DNA of 64,000 nucleotides from NCBI RefSeq assembly GCF_900105205.1, contig NZ_FNSQ01000005.1, positions 1,178,001-1,242,000 of the forward strand, in the 5' to 3' direction. The notes below the pieces were generated by a model. It was not told the DNA's origin. It ran no database searches and saw nothing but the letters and a program-made list of their open reading frames with translations. This DNA comes from Microbacterium hydrocarbonoxydans. Lineage in GTDB: Bacteria; Actinomycetota; Actinomycetes; Actinomycetales; Microbacteriaceae. Position numbers and translations under genes: made by a program. Shown here piece after piece: positions 17,401 through 29,266 of the stretch (position 1 is the first letter of the stretch; the number at the start of each line of letters is the position of its first letter).

Positions 17401-18158
17401 TGACCGCCAGCAGGCGACACGCCGAGCGGGTGCGTGCCGCCGTCACCTCCGCGTTCGCCGGGCGGTCGGACGTCGCGGACTTCGTCGGACGGGACACGGC
17501 CGAGCCCTTCGCCGTGCTCACACTCGAGGAGTCCGTCGCCGAGAGCCGCGACCGTGTGATCTTCTCGCTCGGCTACGGCCTCACCAAGCACGGGCGAGTG
17601 CTCAGCGACTTCGGCGACCTCTCCACTCCCGACGGCGAACGTCTGCTCACGGTCGGGATGACGCGCGCGCGCCGCTCGATGGTGATCGTCTCGTCGATCC
17701 GCCCCTCCGCCTTCGACGACGGGCGACTCGAGCACGGCGCCGCCACCCTCATGTCGATCCTGGGCGGTCTCGCCGCTCGGGGACGCGACGCGCGTCTCGA
17801 GGACCTCGCCGACCCGTTGACCCTCGCGCTCGCGCGGGAGCTGCGCCGGCTGGGCGCCGCCGTCGATGTCGACTACCGCGGGCTGCTCCCTCTCGTGGCG
17901 CAGCACGGCGGCAAGGCGGTCGTGATCGAGTCCGACCCCGAGTCCCGAGGCGAGTCGCTGCGGGAGACGCTGCGCCTTCGGCCGCACGTGCTGCGCCGGC
18001 TCGGCTGGCACTACGTGCGCGTGCACGCCTTCGACCTCTACAGCGACCCGGTGACCGCGGCGTCGCGGATCGCGGGCGTGCTGGGCATCTCGGCATCCGC
18101 GGTGCGTGCGGACAACGACACGCAGCCGATCGACCTCGACGATCCGCAGCATGACTGA
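14433..18158 (+). CDS. SF1 helicase-like protein with degenerate ATPase motifs
   Basis: This 1241-residue protein has the layout of DNA2/NAM7-type SF1 helicases. A P-loop-like region LPGTGGTQT lies at about residues 311-319, where the canonical PGTGKT lysine is Gly316. A Walker B-like LLVDAAAI lies at about 834-841, where DE is Asp-Ala. It is followed by VVAFGDPVTQRPTPF (motif III region), LTRSYRAGGEDL (motif IV) and LTVGMTRARRSMVIV (motif VI). The C-terminal 110 residues resemble the REase-like domain often fused to such helicases, with AVVIESDPE and LRRLGWHYVRVHAFD, but the upstream Asp is missing. The start is uncertain: GTG 14433 or 14439, with no clear ribosome binding site. Fold assignment is fairly sure, whereas catalysis looks unlikely. 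Confidence 0.78.
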   Translation: MRVWRREGKAADEAATGASVTLGDLHDPASGVGMGHAAEAERTRLRAEAADLGGSSPLVTFRDTVESGIDISKAHPGSLPQFITGKSTLLSNLFRDEVGLRTARLAAERITAKNTELRTVRGIEAVHLAVGVAGWRIGGADFAAPVLLRPLAIRRHHSDFELKLQGAFEVNPELVRIAREHFGITIDATALAALAYDGGVFKPQPVIDSLRATTRSIDTFTVLPRLVVSTFADVGGAMARDTRNLDHVVLNALAGHVGDREEVSRRRPEPHHTGPDDRAPASDNLLLDADAEQEAVLARIAAGHSLTVATLPGTGGTQTVINALGELVRNGRRVLVVSARRSTLDGVRHRLAGIGLDSLAVSPASARRDLVRAIGRNEKATAPKVSDVDDALVRLRTVLRDYRQALTAPVAGTTASVLDATRHLTRLASLPNPPSTTARLSPETLRRLADDRSSAASALAQAARLGEFRFGPDDSPWYGVTFSSTEAAKAAHQLAGRLHSDSVPALLERGYALIAQTHMRPFSTIDELGEYLRLLQGIRDSLDRFSPTVFERPLGELIQAHGSRRDAPGLSGANRRRLRRLAKEYVRPGVHVTEMHEALLRIQTQRTQWQRYVDAGVAPEVPLGLADVYSSWQRVSAELAELDAALGRREPLSTLPVARLVRTLAGLAAKSDVFDNLVERAQLRDRLADLGLEPLLAELSVRHVSENRVGDELEFAWWQTLLERALQDDRALLGANTAVVDRLERDFRLVDEAHAAMAGPLLAWQLANQWKIAIVDEPQESQHLRRALKQPMTSTAEIVSSAPTLVGVLAPVWISSPYLVPDIPESVEFDTVLLVDAAAINLAEAAPAIRRARQVVAFGDPVTQRPTPFHVAVDPGETWEHEVPFDDTSVFERLSELLPVMTLTRSYRAGGEDLAELINDAFYGGEIVSLPWAGSYLGRGSLTVDYVEGGTGAPDPISGAVESPEAEVARVVTLVVEHAIHRPDESLMVVTASRRHAERVRAAVTSAFAGRSDVADFVGRDTAEPFAVLTLEESVAESRDRVIFSLGYGLTKHGRVLSDFGDLSTPDGERLLTVGMTRARRSMVIVSSIRPSAFDDGRLEHGAATLMSILGGLAARGRDARLEDLADPLTLALARELRRLGAAVDVDYRGLLPLVAQHGGKAVVIESDPESRGESLRETLRLRPHVLRRLGWHYVRVHAFDLYSDPVTAASRIAGVLGISASAVRADNDTQPIDLDDPQHD

Positions 18159-18357
18159 AGAGCCCGACGAGTCCGAGAATCGGGCGCCGCGGCAGGAGGT
18201 CGTGCGGGTCCCTGGGCGCCGGCGCGCACAGCTGACGCCGGTTCCAGGCACTGACACGGATCCGGAGAGCGCCGCGAAGGCCCGGACTGCCGAGAAGAGA
18301 GGGCCGAAGGGCCCGAACGACGACCGGCTGATGCAGGACGTCCCTCCGCACTACTGA
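18151..18357 (+). CDS. Small conserved-type acidic/basic protein of unknown function
   Basis: ATG 18151 overlaps the end of the helicase-like gene by 8 nt in another frame, and the 68-codon frame ends at TGA 18355-18357. The peptide is rich in charged residues and Pro, has no membrane segment, and ends NDDRLMQDVPPHY. The overlap suggests translation coupled to the helicase-like protein. I do not recognise a family with certainty. A strong terminator follows 9 nt later, so both genes form one transcript. Confidence 0.6.
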   Translation: MTEEPDESENRAPRQEVVRVPGRRRAQLTPVPGTDTDPESAAKARTAEKRGPKGPNDDRLMQDVPPHY

Positions 18358-18365
18358 GCGGAATG

Positions 18366-18407
18366 AGAAGAGGGGCGCGGTCCGGATTCGGACCGCGCCC
18401 CTCTTCT
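18366..18407. terminator. Bidirectional intrinsic terminator
   Basis: A perfect 19-bp stem, beginning AGAAGAGGGGCGCGG and closing CCGCGCCCCTCTTCT, surrounds loop GATT. It separates the helicase-like operon from convergent mscL. Confidence 0.85.
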
Positions 18408-18421
18408 GAGGTTCGGGAGGA

Positions 18422-18844
18422 TCAGCTGCGAGCGTTCCTGGCCAGCAGGTCGCGGATCTCGACGAGCAGCTCGGCCTCGGTCGCCGCGGCCGGCTCCTCC
18501 TGCGGCTCCTCGGCAGGGGTGCCCTTGCGTGCCTCGACACGCGCCTTGAACGTGTTCATCGGCAGGACGAAGACGAAGTAGACGACGAGGGCGACGGAGA
18601 GGAAGCTGATGACCGCCGAGATCAGGTCTCCCAGCGGGAAGACGACCTTGTCGCCGTAGATGTTGGTCACCGACGGGCCGAACTGGCCCGTCGCGTCCGC
18701 CTGGAAGAAGAGGGCGACGAGCGGGTTGATGATGCTGTTCACCACGGCGGTGACGATCGCGGTGAACGCGGTGCCGATGACGACCGCGACAGCCAGATCG
18801 ATGATGTTGCCGCGGAGGATGAAGTCTTTGAAGCCTTTGAGCAT
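18422..18844 (-). CDS. mscL: Large-conductance mechanosensitive channel
   Basis: This 140-residue MscL releases solutes on hypo-osmotic shock. The N terminus MLKGFKDFILRGNIIDLAVA precedes the pore helix VVIGTAFTAIVTAVVNSIINP, the most conserved part of the family. A second membrane helix covers about residues 70-92. The C-terminal tail is acidic with a helical coiled part. Length is normal. It shares the minus strand with the small Zn-ribbon gene and the cyclo-ligase and is probably co-transcribed with them. Confidence 0.94.
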   Translation of the reverse strand: MLKGFKDFILRGNIIDLAVAVVIGTAFTAIVTAVVNSIINPLVALFFQADATGQFGPSVTNIYGDKVVFPLGDLISAVISFLSVALVVYFVFVLPMNTFKARVEARKGTPAEEPQEEPAAATEAELLVEIRDLLARNARS

Positions 18845-18872
18845 GGAGAGCCTCCGGAGGTGGGGTGGTGCG

Positions 18873-19145
18873 TCAGGAAGAGGTGGAGGTCGTCGCGGGC
18901 GCCGGCTTGGCGCTCGTCGTCGACTCCGTCTTCGATGATGCCGGGGTCTGCGAGGAACCGGCGGACGAGGACCGCGAGTCGGTCCGATAGAAGCCGGACC
19001 CGTTGAAGGTCACGCCGATGGAGCCGTACTGCTTGCGCAGCTCGCCACCGCACTCGGGGCAGACCGAGAGTGCGTCGTCGGAAAAGCTCTGCACGGCGTC
19101 GAAGGCGTGGCCGCAGGAACGGCAGGCATAGGCATAGGTGGGCAT
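18873..19145 (-). CDS. FmdB-type zinc ribbon protein
   Basis: This 90-residue protein begins MPTYAYACRSCGHAFDAVQS and has a second CPECGG pair at about residues 34-39, forming the CxxC/CxxC zinc ribbon of the FmdB/CxxC_CxxC_SSSS family. The following GVTFNGSGFYRTDSR is also typical. The tail is low-complexity Ser/Thr/Ala. The role is unknown; it has been called a putative regulatory protein. It sits 17 nt after the cyclo-ligase gene. Confidence 0.88.
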   Translation of the reverse strand: MPTYAYACRSCGHAFDAVQSFSDDALSVCPECGGELRKQYGSIGVTFNGSGFYRTDSRSSSAGSSQTPASSKTESTTSAKPAPATTSTSS

Positions 19146-19161
19146 TGCGGTCCTCGTGATG

Positions 19162-19761
19162 TCAGCGCCGCGGAGGCGACAGGAGAAGGGTCTGCGTGGG
19201 GGTGACGACGCCGGTGACCGGCTGGTCGTGCACTTCCCTCGGCAGGAAGTCGAGTACCTCGGAATCATAGATGACCGCGTAGACCGGCGGGCATTTCTGC
19301 ATCGAGCCGATGGTCTTGTCGAAGTAGCCGCGACCCCAGCCCATGCGCATGCCGCTGCGGTCGACAGCAGCGGCGGGGATCAGCATCAGGTCGACGTCGT
19401 TCACCGCGATCGGGCCGAGCACCTCGCCGGTGGGCTCGGGGAGCCCGAACAGACCTTCGGCGATGTCGTCGTCGTCATCGGTCGCGACCACCCAGTCGAG
19501 CAGGCCGTCCGAGCGGGTGACGGGGAGCAGGACCCGGATACCACGGCGCACAGCGGCGCGCACGAACTCCCGGGTGCCCGGCTCGGTCGTCGTGGAGAGG
19601 AAGCAGGAGATGGAACGCGCGCCGAGGGAATCGACGAGTTCGTCGAGCCGCCTCGTCAGGGCCGTGGCCGCATCCTCGCGCTGCGCGTCGCTCAGCAACT
19701 GGCGGCGCTCCCGCAGCTCGGCGCGGAGCGCCCGCTTCTCGTGCTCCACGTCATTCGCCAT
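19162..19761 (-). CDS. 5-formyltetrahydrofolate cyclo-ligase
   Basis: This 199-residue protein uses ATP to convert 5-formyl-THF to 5,10-methenyl-THF in one-carbon metabolism. The N-terminal KRALRAELRERRQLL segment matches the usual substrate- and ATP-contacting helix. Near the C terminus the MRMGWGRGYFDKT motif (about residues 137-149) is the family signature that binds Mg-ATP. ATG 19761 is the only plausible start. The gene is divergent from galU. Confidence 0.9.
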   Translation of the reverse strand: MANDVEHEKRALRAELRERRQLLSDAQREDAATALTRRLDELVDSLGARSISCFLSTTTEPGTREFVRAAVRRGIRVLLPVTRSDGLLDWVVATDDDDDIAEGLFGLPEPTGEVLGPIAVNDVDLMLIPAAAVDRSGMRMGWGRGYFDKTIGSMQKCPPVYAVIYDSEVLDFLPREVHDQPVTGVVTPTQTLLLSPPRR

Positions 19762-19801
19762 GCCTCCGAGTCTACGGCGGCATCCCCGCTAGGCTGTGAG
19801 G

Positions 19802-20689
19802 ATGGGTGCTCAGAAGATCAAGGCTGTCATTCCCGCCGCAGGACTGGGAACACGATTCCTCCCCGCGACCAAGGCGATGCCGAAGGAGATGCTGCCGGTC
19901 GTCGACAAGCCGGCCATCCAGTACGTCGTCGAAGAGGCCGCCACAGCTGGCATCGAGGACATCCTCGTCATCATCGGCCGTAACAAGAACGCGATCTCCA
20001 ACCACTTCGATTCGGTTCCCGAGCTCGAGGTCAAGCTCATGGAGAAGGGCGACACCGGCCGTCTGCAGCGCGTCATCCACTCCAGCGACCTCGCTGACAT
20101 CCACTTCGTGCGTCAGGGCGAGCCGAAGGGTCTCGGCCACGCGGTGCTGCGTGCCCGCACGCACGTCGGCGACAGCTCCTTCGCCGTGCTGCTCGGAGAC
20201 GACCTGATCGACGAGCGCGATCCGCTGCTCACCGAGATGATCGCCGAGCACGAGCGCAGCGGGTCCGCGGTGATCGCCCTCATGGAGGTCGACCCCGCGA
20301 ACATCCACATGTACGGCGCAGCCGCCGTCGAGGAGATCGACGGATCGGATGCCGTGCGAGTGACCGGACTGGTCGAGAAGCCGGCTCAGGAGGATGCTCC
20401 CTCCAACCTCGCGATCATCGGACGCTATGTCCTTCCGGCTTCGATCTTCGAGGTGCTCGAACGCACCGAGCCCGGAAAGGGCGGCGAGATCCAGCTGACC
20501 GACGCTCTCCAGGAACTGGCCGCGCGGCCAGAGGGCCCCGGAGTCGTCGGCGTGATCTTCCGAGGCCGTCGCTACGACACGGGCGACCGCGTCGACTACA
20601 TCAAGGCGATCGTCCAGCTCGCGTCAGACCGCGATGACCTCGGACCCGAGCTCCGGCCGTGGCTGAAGGAGTTCGCGGAACGCCTCTAG
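19802..20689 (+). CDS. galU: UTP-glucose-1-phosphate uridylyltransferase
   Basis: This 295-residue enzyme makes UDP-glucose for cell-wall and polymer synthesis. The N-terminal nucleotide-binding signature reads IPAAGLGTRFLPATKAMPKE, followed by DKPAIQYVVEEA. The GDDLIDER and VEKPAQEDAPSNLAIIGRY segments are the usual metal- and sugar-binding parts. A -10-like TAGGCT at 19790-19795 ends 6 nt before ATG 19802, consistent with leaderless translation, so the GTG at 19796 is rejected. Confidence 0.95.
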   Translation: MGAQKIKAVIPAAGLGTRFLPATKAMPKEMLPVVDKPAIQYVVEEAATAGIEDILVIIGRNKNAISNHFDSVPELEVKLMEKGDTGRLQRVIHSSDLADIHFVRQGEPKGLGHAVLRARTHVGDSSFAVLLGDDLIDERDPLLTEMIAEHERSGSAVIALMEVDPANIHMYGAAAVEEIDGSDAVRVTGLVEKPAQEDAPSNLAIIGRYVLPASIFEVLERTEPGKGGEIQLTDALQELAARPEGPGVVGVIFRGRRYDTGDRVDYIKAIVQLASDRDDLGPELRPWLKEFAERL

Positions 20690-20716
20690 GCGTCATCGCG
20701 GCGTCGGAACGCTGAC

Positions 20717-21346
20717 ATGGATCAGGCGACGGGGATGCGGCACGGTCCTATCGAGCTGCGCCTCGTGCGCTCGCGGGATGCACGGGCGCTGCAGCACGAG
20801 CTGCTGAGCAACCGCTCCTGGCTGCAGCCGTGGGAGGCGACCGTGCCTTACGGCTCTGTCTCCTTCGACATGCGCCTGAGCATCCGACGGCTTCTCCAGC
20901 AGTACCGGGACGGCGCCGGCTACCCCTTCGTCATGGAGTACGAGGGCGAGATCGCCGGGCAGCTCAACGTCTGGGGCGTGTCCCGCGGATCGCTCTGCTC
21001 GGCGACCATCGGCTACTGGGTGAGTGAGCGCTTCGCCGGCAAGGGCATCACTCCCACCGCCGTCGCACTGGCGACCGACGCGTGCTTCACGGAGTATGCG
21101 CTGCACCGCATGGAGATCTGCATCCGCCCCGAGAATGCCGCGAGCCTGCGCGTGGTCCAGAAGCTCGGATTCCGGTACGAGGGGCTGCGCCGTCGCTACA
21201 TCCACATCGACGGGGACTGGCGCGATCACTACGCCTTCGCGCTGACCAAGGAGGACGTGCCCCAAGGAGTCCTCGCGCGCTGGCTGAACGGTCAGGTGCC
21301 ACCGGACGCCGCGACGATCCCCCCGAGCGACCGGCTCGCGATCTGA
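20717..21346 (+). CDS. GNAT-family N-acetyltransferase (RimJ/RimL-like)
   Basis: The 209 residues carry the GNAT fold. IELRLVRSRDARAL opens the domain. The strand-turn GYWVSERFAGKGITPTAVAL (about residues 100-119) has the acetyl-CoA pyrophosphate loop in a degenerate form (G-K-G-I). RMEICIRPENAASLRVVQKLGFRYEGLRRRYI is the classic RimJ C-terminal half. The family acetylates protein N termini such as ribosomal proteins, and the actual substrate is unknown. It follows galU by 27 nt, so co-transcription is likely. Confidence 0.88.
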   Translation: MDQATGMRHGPIELRLVRSRDARALQHELLSNRSWLQPWEATVPYGSVSFDMRLSIRRLLQQYRDGAGYPFVMEYEGEIAGQLNVWGVSRGSLCSATIGYWVSERFAGKGITPTAVALATDACFTEYALHRMEICIRPENAASLRVVQKLGFRYEGLRRRYIHIDGDWRDHYAFALTKEDVPQGVLARWLNGQVPPDAATIPPSDRLAI

Positions 21347-21429
21347 GGTCAGGCCTCCACCCGGAACTCGTCGCGACACACGCCCGTACTGAGCGTCGCG
21401 ACAAGGGATGTTCCCGTACCGTTGTCGAC

Positions 21430-22305
21430 ATGGACGGGCCGGTGCTGAGCGGGGGAGTGATAGTCCTCGTCGCCGTGCTCCTGTGGATGCTCTATCTGCT
21501 GCCGTCGTGGCGCGGACGCTTCCAGTACGACGCCGCCGAGCGCAACGCGGTCCGTCTCAATCAGGCCCTGCGTGTCCTTGCCGAGACGAGCGAGACCCCG
21601 GGCGAGGTCCGTCTCGAACTCACTGCTCGCACCGCTCTCGCACAGCAGAAGCTCGCCAAGCGCGTCCAGTCCGAGAAGGAGGCGGCCGAACTGGCACTCC
21701 TTCGTGAGCAGTTGGCGGCGACAAGGGCTGACCCTGCCGTCCGCCAGGCACGTGCGCGTCGCCGGGTCCGCATCGTGGCGACCTCCGCGTTGCTGCTCGG
21801 TGTCGCCCTGGCGGGACTCGGTGTCTGGCAGCTGATCGCGACCCAGACCCAGCTGCTGCTCTGGGCGGGAGGGAGTGTCATGCTCGCTTCCGCGCTGGTG
21901 CTGCAGCGCATGTCGTCGGTCGCGGCCCGTGCAGCTCGACGATCGGTGCGCACGGTCGAGCAGCCGGTCACGCGGGAGCAGCCTCCACTGCACGATCAGG
22001 GACGCGCGACCTGGACGCCGCGCCCTCTTCCCGAACCACTGGTGTCGGTCACCGGTTCCCGTGCCCAGGCGGCGCGCGCCGAGATGGATGCCCAGGAGCA
22101 GCGGCGTTCGGCGGCTCGCCTCGCGGAGCTGCGCGAACGTGCCGAGCGCATGGCTCCGCCCGCACCGGTGCAGATGCCGACGACCCCGGTCACTCCCGCG
22201 GAGAAGCCGGCGGCGGCGTCGCCCTTCGCGCGGATGGGATACGTCGACGACGCGGAGATCGAGGCGCACGTCCGGGATCTGCTGGCCAAGCGCGCCGCAG
22301 GGTGA
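21430..22305 (+). CDS. Membrane protein with two or three helices, unknown function
   Basis: This 291-residue protein has an N-terminal membrane helix (GGVIVLVAVLLWMLYLLPS), a basic cytosolic stretch with helical Glu/Gln/Ala repeats (about 45-110), and two further helices at about 118-155. A long Pro/Ala/Arg-rich tail follows. It resembles the small actinobacterial membrane proteins often found downstream of galU and the acetyltransferase. I cannot name the family. A -10-like TACCGT at 21416-21421 ends 8 nt before ATG 21430, suggesting a leaderless start. Confidence 0.75.
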   Translation: MDGPVLSGGVIVLVAVLLWMLYLLPSWRGRFQYDAAERNAVRLNQALRVLAETSETPGEVRLELTARTALAQQKLAKRVQSEKEAAELALLREQLAATRADPAVRQARARRRVRIVATSALLLGVALAGLGVWQLIATQTQLLLWAGGSVMLASALVLQRMSSVAARAARRSVRTVEQPVTREQPPLHDQGRATWTPRPLPEPLVSVTGSRAQAARAEMDAQEQRRSAARLAELRERAERMAPPAPVQMPTTPVTPAEKPAAASPFARMGYVDDAEIEAHVRDLLAKRAAG

Positions 22306-22353
22306 CCGCTCGACACGATGCCCTCTACGAGCGTGATAGCGTAGAAGACGTCA

Positions 22354-22426
22354 GGGCCTATGGCGCAGTTGGTAGCGCGCCTCGTTCGCATCGAGGAGGT
22401 CAGGGGTTCGAATCCCCTTAGGTCCA
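22354..22426 (+). tRNA. tRNA-Ala (anticodon CGC)
   Basis: The cloverleaf is complete: acceptor GGGCCTA with TAGGTCC, D arm GCGC/GCGC, anticodon stem CCTCG/CGAGG with loop TTCGCAT, and T arm AGGGG/CCCCT around TTCGAAT. Anticodon CGC reads GCG. CCA is not encoded. It lies just before the perfect inverted repeat at 22429. Confidence 0.94.
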
Positions 22427-22428
22427 CC

Positions 22429-22475
22429 GACAGAGGAAGACCCCCCGAGCCCAGCTCGGGGGGTCTTCCTCTGTC
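22429..22475. terminator. 22-bp perfect inverted repeat after tRNA-Ala
   Basis: GACAGAGGAAGACCCCCCGA starts a 22-nt arm that is exactly reversed at 22454-22475 around loop CCA. It lies 3 nt after the tRNA and about 240 nt before the rRNA promoters. It probably ends the tRNA transcript. The T run is weak. Confidence 0.8.
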
Positions 22476-22711
22476 TATAGGGCTGAGTGGTTCGGGCAGT
22501 GCCGAGGCGACACGCCCGGCGGTCGGCCATGATTTGCCCCATCCCCGGATCCCGCGTAACTTATTACTTGTTCGCCCCACAGGGAAGCGGAGAGGCCGAG
22601 AGCCTTACCCCCCTCAAGCGGAGAACCACCTCCACTCGATCATCTCCTCGGAGAAGATCGCAGACACACTTCTGTCTGACCTGGAGCTTCCACTTCGGAG
22701 ATGCGGTCGAT
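22476..22711 (+). other. Non-coding stretch upstream of the rRNA promoters
   Basis: I see no gene here. The stretch separates the tRNA-Ala terminator from the first rRNA promoter. It is rich in short C and G runs (AGAGCCTTACCCCCC, 22598-22612) and may hold activating upstream sites, but no palindrome stands out. Confidence 0.5.
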
Positions 22712-22739
22712 TTGACAGCGACTCCGGAACGGATAAGCT
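22712..22739 (+). promoter_or_regulatory. rRNA operon promoter P1
   Basis: TTGACA (22712-22717), a 16-nt spacer and TAAGCT (22734-22739). The -35 box is preceded by CGAT. The start region is followed by GAAGTTGCC, the same as after P2. Confidence 0.8.
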
Positions 22740-22807
22740 AGTGAAGTTGCCTCGGCGCCTTGAGCCCCGAGCTGCAGATCTGGTTCTGAGCCTCACGGCG
22801 TGTCGAT

Positions 22808-22835
22808 TTGACAGCCTGAATGGCACGGATAAGAT
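22808..22835 (+). promoter_or_regulatory. rRNA operon promoter P2
   Basis: TTGACA (22808-22813), a 16-nt spacer and TAAGAT (22830-22835), 96 nt after P1. The CGATTTGACAGC context and the following GAGAAGTTGCC repeat those of P1, so the two promoters look like a duplication. Confidence 0.82.
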
Positions 22836-22839
22836 TGAG

Positions 22840-23087
22840 AAGTTGCCCTTCGGGCCTGGTTGTGATGACTGGGTCGGGGGAGCGTCCGATCCTTGAGAAC
22901 TCAACAGCGTGCACTTGTCAAATGCCAAATAACCTCGATTCAGCTTCGGCTGGATGAGATTCCTTTGGATCAAAGACCAACCTCCTTGTGGGGTTGGCAT
23001 TCGGATGAAGTCAGCAATGAATTTGTCTCTTTGGTCAGCATCAAACTCGCTGCGTCATCGTTTTCCCGGTGTCGTATGCATTTCTTT
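22840..23087 (+). other. rRNA leader
   Basis: This is the transcribed leader before the 16S gene. TTGAGAACTCAACAGCG at about 22892-22908 resembles the actinobacterial rRNA leader motif. A related sequence, TTGAGAACTACACAG, recurs at about 24887-24901 before 23S. Both fit Nus-dependent antitermination or RNase III processing signals. No gene is present. Confidence 0.6.
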
Positions 23088-28124
<5,037 letters not shown>

Positions 28125-28228
28125 CACACCGTTTGTTGGTGCTACGCGTCCACTGAGTGGTTCTCGATGTACGGTCGAGAACCGCATGACAATGACTTTG
28201 TTATGTGTTTGATTGAAACATCAATAGT

Positions 28229-28347
28229 GTTTCGGCGGCCATAGCGTGAGGGAAACGCCCGGTTACATTCCGAACCCGGAAGCTAAGCCTCACAGCGCCG
28301 ATGGTACTGCAGGGGGGACCCTGTGGGAGAGTAGGACACCGCCGGAC
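28229..28347 (+). rRNA. rrf: 5S ribosomal RNA
   Basis: About 119 nt from GTTTCGGCGGCCATAGCG to CACCGCCGGAC, with the 5'/3' helix GGCGG/CCGCC and the internal CGAACCCGGAAGCTAAG. It lies about 104 nt after 23S. Confidence 0.95.
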
Positions 28348-28357
28348 TTCTTTTAAA

Positions 28358-28391
28358 CAGAAAAGCCACCCAATGTTGGGTGGCTTTTCTG
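28358..28391 (+). terminator. rRNA operon terminator
   Basis: CAGAAAAGCCACCCAA pairs with TTGGGTGGCTTTTCTG around a TG loop. T residues in the 3' arm support intrinsic termination. It lies 11 nt after 5S. Confidence 0.85.
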
Positions 28392-28437
28392 CGTTAACGT
28401 GCGATCGTGCGACGCGCAGACCTCTGCAGGGATGCGG

Positions 28438-29214
28438 TCAGCGCTTGAGCCGCGACTCGAGCACACTCGCCGACTCGATCACGGCCTCTGCCAGCATCGT
28501 CTCGTCGAGCTCCGCATTCGCCCAGGTCACGGCGACGGCCGCGATCGGCCAGCCGGAATGGTCGAGCACGGCTGCGCCGACGCTGCGCAGCCCATCGGCG
28601 ATCTCGCTGTCCTCGATCGCGTATCCGCGGGCACGCACAGTGCGCAGCACCTCGCGGAGTTCAGCCGGCTTGCGCGGGCCGACACCGGTTCGATCAGGGA
28701 ACGCGGTCGCGCTCGGGTACAGCGCACGCACCTGCTCCCGCGGGAGGGCAGCGAGCATCGCCCGGCCGGAGGCGGTGAGGTGCGCGGGCAGTCTCACTCC
28801 CACATCGGTGACAAGCGCCGGACGCCGCGGCGCCCGCTCCTCGACGATGTACAGGACGTCGCCGCCGCTCATGACGGCGAGGTGCGCGCTCTCGCCCAAG
28901 TGGTCGGACAGCGAGGCGATCACCGGTCGGCCGAGGCGTGCGAGCGGCTGCTGCCGGGCATACCCGCCGGCGAGCTCGAAGGCCGAAGTGCCGAGACCCC
29001 AGCGGCGCTCTTCGCGCAGATGCAGCACGAAGCCGTGCGCCGCCAGCGTGGTGAGCAGGTGATACACGGTCGAGCGGGGCAGCCCGAGCTCACGAGCGAT
29101 GGCCGAGGCCGCCACCGGGGCCGGGCGGCCGGCGAGGTGGCGGAGGATCCGCAGGGTGTTGTCCGCCGCCGGCACCTGCGTGGTCGAAGTCGCGTCGTCT
29201 GGGATCACAGACAC
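28438..29214 (-). CDS. IclR-family regulator of the hut operon
   Basis: This 258-residue IclR-type protein has a winged HTH (RPAPVAASAIARELGLPRSTVYHLL) at about residues 25-55. The C-terminal effector domain has GRAMLAALPREQVRALYP and EDSEIADGLRSVGAAVLDHSG, typical of the family. GTG 29214 is chosen because GAAGGAG precedes it by 6 nt. Longer readings would start inside the divergent hutH leader. Its divergent position next to hutHUIG suggests control of histidine use, with the ligand possibly urocanate or another intermediate. Confidence 0.85.
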   Translation of the reverse strand: MSVIPDDATSTTQVPAADNTLRILRHLAGRPAPVAASAIARELGLPRSTVYHLLTTLAAHGFVLHLREERRWGLGTSAFELAGGYARQQPLARLGRPVIASLSDHLGESAHLAVMSGGDVLYIVEERAPRRPALVTDVGVRLPAHLTASGRAMLAALPREQVRALYPSATAFPDRTGVGPRKPAELREVLRTVRARGYAIEDSEIADGLRSVGAAVLDHSGWPIAAVAVTWANAELDETMLAEAVIESASVLESRLKR

Positions 29215-29266
29215 AGTATGCTCCTTCCCTCTGTGAGGCGCGACCCTCGGGGTGTGAGATCGAATC

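Noticed and set aside
14730..18257. Antisense frame of about 1175 codons opposite the helicase-like gene
   Set aside because: High-GC third positions open long shadow frames. The product is Arg/Gly/Asp-rich without any domain, and the plus-strand frame has recognisable helicase motifs.
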